Positions 24,268-33,731 are shown, counted from the first letter of the stretch. The stretch: DNA of 63,365 nt from Phycisphaerae bacterium (GCA_002862305.1 PKCS01000092.1:1-63365); one strand, 5' to 3'. Translations and numbers: made by a program. Notes: generated by a model from the letters alone, not told the origin.

Positions 24268-24969
24268 TCAGGGTGCGCCGAAGCCGGGTCCATCCTCCCC
24301 GGACTGCTCGGCATTTTCAAGGATCTGGGAGAGATCGGTGCTGACCCCGACCGAGCCGTCGAAGAACAGCGCGTTGCGGGGGATCCGGGTGCCGGGGTGC
24401 CGGTCGACGCTGTCGGTCAGGACCGGCATGCGCCGCCCGTCCTGCCGGTAGAAGGCGGTCACGATCCTCGACTCCATGCCGATGCGGCGGCGCTCGATGT
24501 CGTCCTCATCCATGTTCGGATTGAGGTAGTAGGGAATCAGGGCCTGCTGGACCTGGATCTGCACGTTCGGCGAATAGCGAAGCAGTCCCGGGATGTAGAA
24601 GTAGCTGGTGCCGGTGGAGAGCGATCCCGCTTCATCGTTGTCCGCGGGACAGCACCAGCAGGTGTTCTCGCGGTCGATGTATCCCCGGAGGGCCCAGGGC
24701 AGTCCACCCTGCGGACCGTTGTCGGAGGCCGCGGGGATGAAGTCGGTCATCGGCGGGGTGTCCATGTGCTGGTTCATGTAGGACTGGATGATCGTGCCGA
24801 TCTGGCGGAGGTTGCTCTGGCACTGGACGTTCTGCGCCTCCTGCCGGAAGGTGCGAAGGGCGGGGAAGGCCAGTCCGAGCAGCACCGAGATGATGCCGAT
24901 CACCACCATGAGCTCCACCACCGTGAAGCCCGACCGGCGTGATCGTGATTGTCTCGTGGTCCTGGTCAT
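24268..24969 (-). CDS. Type IV pilin/pseudopilin-like protein with H-Xn-DG tail
   Basis: 233 aa with a classic prepilin leader: a basic start, then the cleavage site before FTVVELMVVIGIISVL (Gly before Phe, Glu at +5), followed by a long hydrophobic helix. The C-terminal region has RHPGTRIPRNALFFDGSV, a relative of the H-X9-DG motif common in planctomycete pilin-like proteins, here with twelve residues between His and Asp. Cysteines CQ, CWCC in the middle may form disulphides. ATG has CAGGAG nine bases upstream. Likely exported and processed by a prepilin peptidase; its exact role, fibre or secretion, is unknown. Confidence 0.88.
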   Translation of the reverse strand: MTRTTRQSRSRRSGFTVVELMVVIGIISVLLGLAFPALRTFRQEAQNVQCQSNLRQIGTIIQSYMNQHMDTPPMTDFIPAASDNGPQGGLPWALRGYIDRENTCWCCPADNDEAGSLSTGTSYFYIPGLLRYSPNVQIQVQQALIPYYLNPNMDEDDIERRRIGMESRIVTAFYRQDGRRMPVLTDSVDRHPGTRIPRNALFFDGSVGVSTDLSQILENAEQSGEDGPGFGAP

Positions 24970-25050
24970 GTCGAATGGCTCCTGCCCGGGATCGGGGCCG
25001 TCCTGACTATAGCACCCGGCTTGCGGGGTTGGCAGGGTGGATTCCCGGGA

Positions 25051-25971
25051 CTATTCGAAGATCGCGTCGATGAAGGTGGCGGGATCGAACGGTTCCACGT
25101 CCTCGGGTCGTTCCCCCACGCCCACCAGCTTCACGGGGACCGAGAGCTGGTCGCGGATCGCCACCACGATCCCCCCACGCGCGGTCCCGTCCAGCTTGGA
25201 GAGGAACACCCCGGTGATGTCGACCGCTTCCTCGAAACTGCGGGCCTGGACCAGCCCGTTCTGCCCGCTGGTCGCATCCAGCACGAGCAGGACCTCGTGG
25301 GGTGCGCCGGGGATCTTCTTCCGGATGACGTCCCGGATCTTGACCAGCTGCCGCATCAGGTCGCCCTGGTTGTGCAGGCGACCCGCGGTGTCCACCAGCA
25401 GGACGTCGACCTTCCTCGCCAGGGCGGCATCCGCGGCGTCGTAGGCGACCGAAGCGGGATCGGACCCCTGGGCCCCCTTCACGATCGACACCCCGAGCCG
25501 TTCGGACCAGATCGACAGCTGGGCGACGGCACCGGCCCGGAAGGTGTCGGCGGCGGCCAGCAGCACCGATCGCCCCTCCTCCCGGAGGCTGTGTGCGATC
25601 TTGGCGACGCTGGTGGTCTTGCCCACGCCGTTGACGCCGACCACCAGGATGACGGTCGGGGCCTCCGGGGCGACGGCGATGCGACGATCGACGTCCTCCC
25701 AACGGTTCTTCAGGCTGGACTTCAGGTGGTCGAGGACCTCCTCGCCGGTCGAGATCCGACCTGCCTTCCAGTCCGCACGGAGGTCATCGACGATGGCGGC
25801 GGTCGCCTCCACCCCCACGTCCGCGCCGATCAGCATGGCCTCGATCTCCTCGATGAGGTCCTCGTCGAGCGAACGACCGGCCAGCACGGAGCGAAGGCCG
25901 CCACCCAGGCTTCCGGCGGTCCGGGCGAGCCCGCGGCGCACTCGGTCGATGGTCGACCTAAAGAGGCCCAT
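25051..25971 (-). CDS. ftsY: Signal recognition particle receptor FtsY
   Basis: SRP-family GTPase of 306 aa that delivers ribosome-nascent chain complexes to the membrane. The N domain helices come first. The G domain then has GVNGVGKTTSVAKIA (P-loop), DTFRAGAVAQL, VLLVDTAGRLHNQ, the LSKLDGTARGG guanine-specificity motif and VGERPEDVEPFDP near the end. It lacks the long acidic A domain of E. coli FtsY and starts with an amphipathic helix (FRSTIDRVRRGLART) that may bind the membrane directly. AAGGAG lies six bases before ATG. Confidence 0.96.
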   Translation of the reverse strand: MGLFRSTIDRVRRGLARTAGSLGGGLRSVLAGRSLDEDLIEEIEAMLIGADVGVEATAAIVDDLRADWKAGRISTGEEVLDHLKSSLKNRWEDVDRRIAVAPEAPTVILVVGVNGVGKTTSVAKIAHSLREEGRSVLLAAADTFRAGAVAQLSIWSERLGVSIVKGAQGSDPASVAYDAADAALARKVDVLLVDTAGRLHNQGDLMRQLVKIRDVIRKKIPGAPHEVLLVLDATSGQNGLVQARSFEEAVDITGVFLSKLDGTARGGIVVAIRDQLSVPVKLVGVGERPEDVEPFDPATFIDAIFE

Positions 25972-26030
25972 GACGGGCTCCTTCCGGCTCGATCGGCGGG
26001 AACCGGGTCCCTGCGCCCTCCGATGCTCGA

Positions 26031-26462
26031 TCAGGCATGGTCACCGGGGGGGCCCTCCTCGAGCGTGGTCTTCCAGATCCGATCGAGCACCGCGTTGATG
26101 AAGGCCGGGCTCTTCTCGGTGCCGTACTCCTTGGCCAGCTCGACCGCCCCGTTGATCGAGCGGTTCCCGGGGGTCCCGACCTTCGTGATCTCGTGGAGGG
26201 ATATGCGCAGGATGTTGCGATCGATGACCGGCTGGCGGTGGGTCGGCCAGTCCGGGGAGCAGGGGGAGACCAGCCGGTCCAGCTCCTCGCGTCCCGACCA
26301 GGCCTGCACCGCGAGTTCGGCACCCCGGGCCCGCACCTCGGCCGGGAAGGGACCGTCCTCGAGCGATCGGATCACGGAGTCGACGTCGGGGTCGTCGAGC
26401 AGGTCGAGCTGGTAGAGCACCTGCAGTGCACACCGCCGGTCGTCGCGGGAGATGTCGGTCAC
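26031..26462 (-). CDS. nusB: Transcription antitermination protein NusB
   Basis: All-helical RNA-binding factor of 143 aa that, with NusE, assembles antitermination complexes on rRNA leaders. It has RDDRRCALQVLYQLDL near the start and the conserved RSINGAVELAKEYG...FINAVLDRIW at the end. The start is GTG and overlaps the ribH stop (GTGA), so translation is coupled. The ribH-nusB pair is a common bacterial arrangement and supports both calls. Confidence 0.92.
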   Translation of the reverse strand: MTDISRDDRRCALQVLYQLDLLDDPDVDSVIRSLEDGPFPAEVRARGAELAVQAWSGREELDRLVSPCSPDWPTHRQPVIDRNILRISLHEITKVGTPGNRSINGAVELAKEYGTEKSPAFINAVLDRIWKTTLEEGPPGDHA

Positions 26463-27058
26463 TCCTCCTCCTCGTACTCGTACTCGACTCCATCGTCCCC
26501 TTCCCCGTCCTCCTCGACGTACTCGTACTCCTCGACCTCCTCGTCGCCCTCGAGTTCCTCCTCCTCGACGTCACCCATGCCGTCGTCGAGGTCCTCCTCG
26601 ATCATCCGGATGGACAGCGCGCTGGAGATGGCCGCGGACATCGCCTCCTCGCCCTTGTTGCCCTTCTCGCCTCCGGACCGTTCGTAGCCCTGTTCCAGCG
26701 CGAGCACGGTGAGGAGCCCGAGCGCGATCGGGATCTCGTGCTCGAAGGAGATCTGGGCGATCATCCGGGTGACGGTGGAGCAGATGTACTCGTCGTGGCG
26801 GGTCTCCCCGCGGACCACGCAGCCGAGGACCACCACCGCATCGAGGTCCTTGCGGGCCAGGGCGTCGGCGATGGCGATGAGTTCGAAGGCGCCGGCGGCG
26901 ACCACCTGGTAGAGGTTCTCGGGATCCCCGCCGGACTCGACGAAGGCGGCCACCGCACCTTCCCGGAGGCGGTTGGTCACGTCCTCGTGGTAGAGGCTGG
27001 TGACCAGGCCTATGCGCAGGCCGGTCGCATCGAGGACGAGGTTGGGTGCATCGTGCAT
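26459..27058 (-). CDS. ribH: 6,7-dimethyl-8-ribityllumazine synthase with acidic C-terminal tail
   Basis: Riboflavin pathway enzyme that joins 5-amino-6-ribitylaminouracil with 3,4-dihydroxybutanone 4-phosphate. Family motifs: AGAFELIAIADALA, VLGCVVRGETRHDEYI with the catalytic His, and a GEKGNKGEEAMSAA phosphate-site helix. The usual enzyme is about 155 aa; this one has 199, because about 50 residues of almost pure Glu, Asp, Gly and Tyr follow (for example EEVEEYEYVEEDGEGDD). ATG 27058 has AAGGAG seven bases upstream. Lumazine synthases often form 60-subunit shells, so the tail may coat one face of the particle. Confidence 0.93.
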   Translation of the reverse strand: MHDAPNLVLDATGLRIGLVTSLYHEDVTNRLREGAVAAFVESGGDPENLYQVVAAGAFELIAIADALARKDLDAVVVLGCVVRGETRHDEYICSTVTRMIAQISFEHEIPIALGLLTVLALEQGYERSGGEKGNKGEEAMSAAISSALSIRMIEEDLDDGMGDVEEEELEGDEEVEEYEYVEEDGEGDDGVEYEYEEEE

Positions 27059-27147
27059 GGGGCGGCTCCTTTCGGCGCGAGGCATCGTACGCCAAGAAGC
27101 GGTCGCTGGGAACTTACGAGGCGTCGGGGAGGAGGTACCCTAGGGCC

Positions 27148-28125
27148 ATGACCCGCCCCCTGTACGTACGCCTGCTGGGAACCGCGCAGCTGACCAGGCT
27201 CGCGATGGCGTTCGGGGCGGTCGGGGACGTGTGGTTCACGGTGCTCTTCACCCGGGGCAGCGGGGACTACGACTTCCTCAAGGTCAGCGACATGTCCCTG
27301 ACCTTCGCGCTGGTGGTGGTGGCGGTGGTGACCATGTGCCTGTTCACCTTCGGCGCATCGCTGAACGACCTGATCGACCAGCGCCACGACCGGGAGTTCT
27401 CGCCCCGGCGGCCGCTGCCGTCGGGAAGCGTGCTCCCCTCCACCGTCGGCATCGTGATCGCGGTCACCCTCATCACCTCCCTGCTGGGGGCGCTGGTCTT
27501 CGGGACCGGGTCCCTGACCCTCACCCTGATCGTGGCGGCCGCGATCCTGTTCTACAACGTGGTGGGCAAGTACGTCCCCGCGGTGGGCGTCATCACCGTG
27601 GGAGTGATCACCGCCCTGCACATGCTGATCCCCAACTACGAGATGACCTTCACGCTCCCGATCTGGCTCACCATGACCCACTCGATGGTGATCACCCTGA
27701 CGATCTACATGCTGGTGCGAAAGCGCCCCTACCTGAGTCGGCGATCCTACGTGGTGATCGCGACGGGCTACGTCGCCTGGTCCGCGATCATCCTGGTCGC
27801 CGGCTGGCAGCAGGGTCCCGAACCCGGCTGGTGGCCCAAGGACGCCTCCTCCCTCGGGGTGCTCTGGCCGCTCCTGGCCATCGTGGGGTTCATCGTCACG
27901 ATCAGGCTCAAGACCCGGCGGTCGGACAACCGTTCCGCGGCGGAGAAGCTCGCTCGCTACGGGGCGATGTGGCAGAGCCTCTACGCGGGAAGCTGGCTGC
28001 TGGCGGTGGGGATGTACTCCGGGGCGATCCTGCTCTTCTCCCTGGCGGTGGTCGGATTCGGGCTGATGACCGCGATGAAGGAGTTCGGGGGCCTCATCAC
28101 CAGCCCGCCGAAGTACCAGCTCTGA
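27148..28125 (+). CDS. UbiA-family prenyltransferase
   Basis: Integral membrane protein of 325 aa with about nine helices. The first acidic motif of UbiA enzymes is clear: ASLNDLIDQRHDREFSPRRP (NDxxDxxxD), which binds Mg-prenyl diphosphate. The second aspartate motif is less clear in the later loops. Members attach prenyl chains to quinone, haem, chlorophyll or other acceptors; which one is not evident. ATG 27148 has GGAGG upstream at 27130-27134. It diverges from ribH and runs toward the LptD-like gene 33 bases on. Confidence 0.82.
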   Translation: MTRPLYVRLLGTAQLTRLAMAFGAVGDVWFTVLFTRGSGDYDFLKVSDMSLTFALVVVAVVTMCLFTFGASLNDLIDQRHDREFSPRRPLPSGSVLPSTVGIVIAVTLITSLLGALVFGTGSLTLTLIVAAAILFYNVVGKYVPAVGVITVGVITALHMLIPNYEMTFTLPIWLTMTHSMVITLTIYMLVRKRPYLSRRSYVVIATGYVAWSAIILVAGWQQGPEPGWWPKDASSLGVLWPLLAIVGFIVTIRLKTRRSDNRSAAEKLARYGAMWQSLYAGSWLLAVGMYSGAILLFSLAVVGFGLMTAMKEFGGLITSPPKYQL

Positions 28126-28158
28126 GCCCGGAAACCACCGGGCTGGTAGGATGGGGGC

Positions 28159-31100
28159 GTGCATGGAAGCCCCGAGGACAAGCAGGTGACCACTCCCGGC
28201 GGGCTCGGGCCAGGACTGCTGTCCGCGCTCATCGCCACGCTGCTCGCCGCCGCGGCGAGCGGGCAGGGGACGCCACCCGGATCGATGGAGATCACCGGCG
28301 ACCGACTGGGGGGGTTCGTCATCCCGATGCTGCCGGTGGAGAGCGAGATCATCCTCGAGGCGCAGCGGGCGCGCAGCTGGAACGTCGCCGACACCACCCG
28401 GATGCTGCTGGAGGGTGACGTCCGGATCGACGTGGGGGGATACGCGTTCTCGGCGTCGAACGCACTGGTCTGGATCGACCGCATTCCCTCCGAGCTCGGG
28501 CTGGTCAACCAGCTGGCGGTCTACTTCCCCGAGGTCGAGGAACCCACCCGCCGGGCGGGGCTCGGGGTCACCGGCGAGGACGTCCTGGTGGTGGGCTCGG
28601 CCCTCGGCAAGGTCACCCTCAGGACCTCGATCCGGGTGGAGGGTCCCGCACCCATCAGCGAACTGCTGCGAGCAGGCGAACGACGCCTCGCGGTCTACCT
28701 CCGACAGATCACCGGCGACCCCCCCCCACTGAAGACGCGGCCGCAGGCCTTCACCCCCAGGCGTCCGCCCCTGCCCACCCCGGTCCCGGGAGGATCCCCC
28801 GTGATCCCGGATCCGGAGGCGGAGGAACTGGCGCGACTCCCCCGCGCGGTCCCCCTCCCCACCGAGGTCATCGAGTCGGTTCCGATCTTCCAGCCCAGCG
28901 GGCTGGTCTCCTTCACCGCCAACGAGATAGAGATCCGGGAGGACACCGACACCATCGTGGCCGACGGGCGCTTCCTGGTCGACTACAACCCCATGGGTTC
29001 CAATGACGCCTTCACCCCCCTGCAGATGAACGCCAACGGCGGGGTCATCTTCCTCGAGGAGGGGACGGTCGCGTCGCTCCGGGGGGGCGAGAGCCAGGTC
29101 TCCATCGAGGACGTGCGCGGCATCTACCTGGAACAGGACGTGAGCGCGACGGACGGCCGGTATGCCGTGCGCGCCCAGGCGATCTACTACGACACGCGCA
29201 CCAACCAGGCCCTGATGGTGGACGCCGTGCTGCGCACCTACGACCGGGACCGACGCGACCGGCCCCTGTTCGCGCGAGCGAAGGAGATGAGGCAGCTCTC
29301 CTCGGAGGAGTGGCAGGCGGAGCGGGCGATGATCTCCACGAGCAGCTTCTTCGTGCCGCAGCTTTCGATCGGACTGGACCGGGTCAAGATCACCAAGCAG
29401 CCGGGGGTGGCGGACACCGGGCAGGGTGGAGGCGGACCGGGGATGGGACCGGGGACGGGGAACGGGGAGGGCGCGGGGGCGACCAGGATCGAGGGGGAGA
29501 ACCTCACCATGCGGGCCGGGGGCGTGCCGTTCTTCTACTGGCCGTCGTTCTCCGGGGAATTGGACGCACTGCCCTTCAAGTCGCTGAGGGTGGGCTACGA
29601 CGAGGAATTCGGGTCGGAGATCGAGACCACCTGGAACCTGCTGGCCCTGCTCGGCATCAAGTCCCCCCCGGACACCCGGGTGGACCTGCTGCTGGACGGA
29701 TTCACCAAGCGCGGCCCGGCCGCGGGCGTGGACTTCGCGAGCGACGGTGTCGACTACCGGACGCGCCTGAGTGCCTACGGGCTCTACGACGGAGGCGGCA
29801 CCGATCGAACCAGCGCGGGCGTGTCGGTCCCGGTCTCCGAATCCTTCCGGGGCGAGCTGGAGGGGTTCTTCACCTACGCGCTCGCCGAGAACCTCACCTT
29901 CCGGGCGGACCTCGCATGGCTGAGCGATCCCACCTGGGCCAGCGCCTGGAGGCTGGGCGAGTTCGACACCCGGCTCGAGTACATGACCGGGGCCTCGCTC
30001 GACTTCCGGATCAAGAACACCCAGCTGGAACTGGCCGCCAACTACTCCGCGATCCCGTTCGTGGCCAACAACTACAAGATGGCGAGTCGGCCCTACTACG
30101 TGGACAAGGCCCCGGAGCTCGTCTACCGGCGGCATGCGGACACCCTGTTCGGTGACTCGGTCAGCTACTCGAGCAACTATTCCGCCTCCTACATGCGGAT
30201 CGACGTCACCAACGGGACCCCGGACGACCTCGGGGTGCCCAGCGCGGCGTTCGCGATGACGGATCCGAACCAGAGGGTGGCGGACAACTACTACGGGGCG
30301 GCCGGCTACAACAACGACTTCGTGACCCGACTCAACACGCGGCAGGAGGTCAGCGTCCCCCTGACCTACGGTGCGACGAACCTCGTGCCGTACCTGTCCG
30401 CCCAGGCCACCGGGTACATCTCGGAACGATTCGACTCCTACAACCCCGACGCCAAGCACATACGCTTCTTCGGGGCGATCGGATTCAAGGCCAACACCAC
30501 CTTCGTGGAGACCTTCAACCAGGTCCGGAGCTCGATCTTCGACATCGACCGGGTGCGAAGCATCACCCGGCCCTACGCCCACCTCTGGGCGGGCGCGGAC
30601 AGCGTCAACCAGGACGGCCTGCCTGTCTTCGACCAGGAGATCGAGGCGATCAGCGGGGGCAGCGCGGTGCGCGCGGGGGTGCGCCAGACCTTCCAGACCA
30701 AGCGTGGGGGCGGCTCCAGGAGACAGTCGGTGGACTGGATCGACCTCGATGTCGGTGCGCAGCTCAACGACTCCACGAACGTATTCACCGCCGCCGATGC
30801 CAGGACCCCCTGGAACTACGCCCAGAGCCCCACCCCATTGTGGGTCGACTGGCGTCCCGAACTCTCGCAGTGGGGAAGCCACCTGTACGGCAACCTCAAC
30901 TGGGAGCTCAGCGATACGTTCTCGATCGGGGGGTCGACCACCTACCTGGTCGACACGGTCACCGGGGTGGAGATCCAGTCGGACGGGACCCAGACCCGCA
31001 AGGACTACGACGGATTGATGACGGGTTCGGTCGGTTTCGAGGTGGAGCACTCGCCAGCGATGAGCACCTATCTCGAATACCGGTACATCCAGCCCGGGGA

Positions 31101-31323
31101 GACCGAGCTGATCCAGGGCGGAGTGGCCTACGAGCTTGGCAAGCGGTACCAGATCGGGATCACTCCGCAGTACGACCTCAAGGCCAACGACCTTCGATCG
31201 ATCAACGGCGTGCTGACACGGACGTTCTCGGATTTCGAACTGACCCTGCAGGGCGGATTCGACGTGATCAGGGACTCACCAACCTTCAGTGTACGATTCG
31301 CGCTGCCAGCCCAGGCGAACTAA
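28159..31323 (+). CDS. LptD-like outer-membrane LPS-assembly protein
   Basis: Large outer-membrane protein of 1054 aa. A signal peptide (LLSALIATLLAAAASGQG) is followed by an OstA/LptA-like periplasmic region with repeated short strands (about residues 50-420, for example EGDVRIDVGGYAFSA and VIFLEEGTVASL). Then a long beta-rich barrel region runs to the end, with many alternating aromatic strands. RAGGVPFFYWPSF is close to the LptD junction motif. The start is GTG 28159; an in-frame GTG at 28186 with GAGG upstream is an alternative. It implies a true LPS-type outer membrane. Confidence 0.82.
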   Translation: MHGSPEDKQVTTPGGLGPGLLSALIATLLAAAASGQGTPPGSMEITGDRLGGFVIPMLPVESEIILEAQRARSWNVADTTRMLLEGDVRIDVGGYAFSASNALVWIDRIPSELGLVNQLAVYFPEVEEPTRRAGLGVTGEDVLVVGSALGKVTLRTSIRVEGPAPISELLRAGERRLAVYLRQITGDPPPLKTRPQAFTPRRPPLPTPVPGGSPVIPDPEAEELARLPRAVPLPTEVIESVPIFQPSGLVSFTANEIEIREDTDTIVADGRFLVDYNPMGSNDAFTPLQMNANGGVIFLEEGTVASLRGGESQVSIEDVRGIYLEQDVSATDGRYAVRAQAIYYDTRTNQALMVDAVLRTYDRDRRDRPLFARAKEMRQLSSEEWQAERAMISTSSFFVPQLSIGLDRVKITKQPGVADTGQGGGGPGMGPGTGNGEGAGATRIEGENLTMRAGGVPFFYWPSFSGELDALPFKSLRVGYDEEFGSEIETTWNLLALLGIKSPPDTRVDLLLDGFTKRGPAAGVDFASDGVDYRTRLSAYGLYDGGGTDRTSAGVSVPVSESFRGELEGFFTYALAENLTFRADLAWLSDPTWASAWRLGEFDTRLEYMTGASLDFRIKNTQLELAANYSAIPFVANNYKMASRPYYVDKAPELVYRRHADTLFGDSVSYSSNYSASYMRIDVTNGTPDDLGVPSAAFAMTDPNQRVADNYYGAAGYNNDFVTRLNTRQEVSVPLTYGATNLVPYLSAQATGYISERFDSYNPDAKHIRFFGAIGFKANTTFVETFNQVRSSIFDIDRVRSITRPYAHLWAGADSVNQDGLPVFDQEIEAISGGSAVRAGVRQTFQTKRGGGSRRQSVDWIDLDVGAQLNDSTNVFTAADARTPWNYAQSPTPLWVDWRPELSQWGSHLYGNLNWELSDTFSIGGSTTYLVDTVTGVEIQSDGTQTRKDYDGLMTGSVGFEVEHSPAMSTYLEYRYIQPGETELIQGGVAYELGKRYQIGITPQYDLKANDLRSINGVLTRTFSDFELTLQGGFDVIRDSPTFSVRFALPAQAN

Positions 31324-32685
31324 ATGGCAGGAACGGGTTCAATCCGATGGATGAGGTGGATCCCCAACGGGTGGATCGTGGCATGGGGAGTGGTCACGAT
31401 CGTCAACCTGGTCGGCTTTGGCCTCCGGGAGCACACCGGGCTTCCGCTGTACCTGGAGGTCGCGGAGAACTACCTGAACGGCCGGAAGATGTACCTCCTG
31501 CCGGGAATCGAGTCGGCATACGACCGCTTCACGTATCCACCCTCGATGGCGACGCTCGCGGTCCCGATGATTCCGCTCCCGGATCTCCTCCAGCGCATCG
31601 CCTGGTGCGGATTCAACTCCGGCCTGCTCGTTCTGTCCATATGCCTCCTGCACAGGGCCGCGGTGCCGATGCTGAAGGAGATCGCGGTGCGACGTGCTGT
31701 GAAGTTCGGGACGATGGTGGGGATCCTCTGGTTCGTGGTCGGTCTCGTCATGCTGCGCCATGTCCTCTCCCCCCTGGAGAACCAGTCACACGACCTCATC
31801 ATCCTCGCGCTGATGGCCATCGGTGCCTGTGCAAGCATCCGTCGCGCGGTCTGGATCACTGGATGTGCCTGGGGTGCCGCCGCCGCACTCAAGCTCACTC
31901 CCCTGCTGCTTCTCCCCCTGCTCGTCGTCCAGGGGCGATTCCGGACCCTGGCGGTGATGATCGGGGCCTTCGCATTGATCAGCATCACGCCGGACGTGGT
32001 GAATCCCAACCTCACCGGGCAAACCCACCTCGAGCAGTACTACGAGGTGATCGACACCGCGGCTCGACCGGGGACCAGTGGAGGGGAGGGCCAGTGGAAC
32101 CAGTGGAATCCGCTCAACCAGAACCTTTCGGGAACCATCTACCGACTCACCGCTCCGATGAAGGCGAACCACCGGTACCACGAGGAGTTCAGCCAGTGGT
32201 TCCCCGTACTGCCGATGGGCGAATCCGGTCGGAAGGTGCTCACGCTGCTGCTCCAGGGAGGCCTGGTGGTGCTGGTGGCCATGGCGGGCTGGTGGACCAG
32301 GGGACCCTCCGCGGGACCTCGCGAGAGTGGCCTGCGTGAACTGGCGGCGGTCGGGGTCGTCGCCTGCATGATGCTGCTGCTCTCGCCGATGAGCAGCAAG
32401 TCCCACTTCGTGATCCTGCTGATACCGGTGACCGCGGTCGTCCTCCACATGATCGGATCGCGGAACGACTGGTTCGGACTCGCGGTGGTGATCGGATCCA
32501 TCCTGCTGTGCAGTCTCAACGGCAAGAGCGTGATCGGACATCTCAACAGCGAGTGGCTTCTGGTCTGGGGATCGCACGCAGCCAGCGCACTGCTGCTGGG
32601 CGTCGGTTCGCTGAGGATATGCTGGCTGCTGAGGGCGGAGCCGAAGCCCGAAGAGGGCGAGTCCATGCCGACCGACGCGGTCTAG
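31324..32685 (+). CDS. GT87/DUF2029-family membrane glycosyltransferase
   Basis: Polytopic protein of 453 aa with about ten membrane helices, similar to polyprenyl-phosphate-mannose-dependent transferases of the GT87 family. Typical features are the periplasmic loop with RFTYPPSMATLAVPMI, an Asn-rich later loop (QWNQWNPLNQNLSGTIYRL), and AALKLTPLLLLPLL after a helix. The ATG follows the LptD stop with no gap, so they are probably one transcript, fitting a role in envelope glycan building. Its stop overlaps the stop of ruvB on the other strand. Confidence 0.78.
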   Translation: MAGTGSIRWMRWIPNGWIVAWGVVTIVNLVGFGLREHTGLPLYLEVAENYLNGRKMYLLPGIESAYDRFTYPPSMATLAVPMIPLPDLLQRIAWCGFNSGLLVLSICLLHRAAVPMLKEIAVRRAVKFGTMVGILWFVVGLVMLRHVLSPLENQSHDLIILALMAIGACASIRRAVWITGCAWGAAAALKLTPLLLLPLLVVQGRFRTLAVMIGAFALISITPDVVNPNLTGQTHLEQYYEVIDTAARPGTSGGEGQWNQWNPLNQNLSGTIYRLTAPMKANHRYHEEFSQWFPVLPMGESGRKVLTLLLQGGLVVLVAMAGWWTRGPSAGPRESGLRELAAVGVVACMMLLLSPMSSKSHFVILLIPVTAVVLHMIGSRNDWFGLAVVIGSILLCSLNGKSVIGHLNSEWLLVWGSHAASALLLGVGSLRICWLLRAEPKPEEGESMPTDAV

Positions 32686-33731
32686 AAGAGGTCCCCGGGG
32701 ACCTGGAGACCGAGGTGCTCCCCGGCACGCTGCGTGAGGCAGCGGCCCTGCCTGGTGCGCGCGAGGAATCCCTTCTGCAGCAGGTAGGGTTCGACGACGT
32801 CCTCGAGGGTGGTCGCATCATCGCCCATCGTCGCGGCGATCGCCTCCAGTCCGACCGGGCCGCCCCCGTAGGTCTCGAAGATCGTGCTCAGGTACTTCCG
32901 ATCGAGCTCATCCAGCCCCTCTCCATCGACTCCCTCGAGGGCGAGGGCTTCCTCGACCACGTCCGGGGTCGGCGCCCCGTGCGAACGGACCTGGGCGAAG
33001 TCGCGAACCCTGCGCAGGAGCCTGAGCGCCACTCGGGGTGTGCCGCGGCTCCGTGATGCGATCGAATCCAGAGCCGCTTCGGAAACATCCGACATCGATA
33101 GCCGCTCGACCGCTCGCACGAGAATCCGCCGCAACTCGGCGTTGTCGTAGTAGTCCAGGTGGTGCGCGATCCCGAATCGACTGCGCAACGGCTGGGTGAG
33201 CAGGCCGGCGCGGGTCGTGGCGCCGATGAGGGTGAACGGCTTGAGACCGACGGTGATCACCTTCGCATGCATCCCGCTGTCGACGGTGAAATCGACCTTG
33301 AAGTCCTCCATGGCGGGATAGATGTACTCCTCGACCGCAGCCGGCAGCCGGTGGATCTCGTCGATGAAGAGGACGTCGCCCTCCCCCATCTTGGTGAGCG
33401 TGCCGATGAGGTCACCGGCCTTGGAGAGGGCGGGGCCGCTGGTGGTGTAGAGGCGGGTCCCCATCTCGGTGGCGATGACGTGGGCGAGGGTCGTCTTGCC
33501 GAGTCCGGGCGGCCCATGGAGCAGCACGTGCTCCATCGACTCTCCACGCTGGCGGACCGCCTCCAGCGCGATCGAAAGCCGCTCGACCAGCTCCGCCTGC
33601 CCGACGTACTCGTCCATCCTGACCGGTCGCAGCGCGGGACCACCGGAGGGCGGATCCGCCGAGGTCGAGGTCTCGGGCGGCTCCTGGTCCTCGTGGCGTC
33701 GATCGGAGGTCACAACTCGGTCTCTGGACAT
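32682..33731 (-). CDS. ruvB: Holliday junction branch migration ATPase RuvB
   Basis: AAA+ motor of 349 aa that drives branch migration with RuvA. It has LRPVRMDEYVGQAELVERL, Walker A HGPPGLGKTTLAH, Walker B VLFIDEIHRLP, sensor-1 and arginine-finger region GATTRAGLLTQPLRSRFG, and the C-terminal winged helix with PYLLQKGFLARTRQGR. An N-terminal extension of about 35 residues is low-complexity and acidic. No ruvA or ruvC is adjacent. It may be co-transcribed with htpX and lemA, 87 bases upstream. Confidence 0.97.
   Translation of the reverse strand: MSRDRVVTSDRRHEDQEPPETSTSADPPSGGPALRPVRMDEYVGQAELVERLSIALEAVRQRGESMEHVLLHGPPGLGKTTLAHVIATEMGTRLYTTSGPALSKAGDLIGTLTKMGEGDVLFIDEIHRLPAAVEEYIYPAMEDFKVDFTVDSGMHAKVITVGLKPFTLIGATTRAGLLTQPLRSRFGIAHHLDYYDNAELRRILVRAVERLSMSDVSEAALDSIASRSRGTPRVALRLLRRVRDFAQVRSHGAPTPDVVEEALALEGVDGEGLDELDRKYLSTIFETYGGGPVGLEAIAATMGDDATTLEDVVEPYLLQKGFLARTRQGRCLTQRAGEHLGLQVPGDLF

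Noticed and set aside
26459-27058. Acidic-tailed RibH as part of a microcompartment or encapsulin system
   Set aside because: No shell, encapsulin or cargo-like gene is in the window; only the riboflavin enzyme itself is present.
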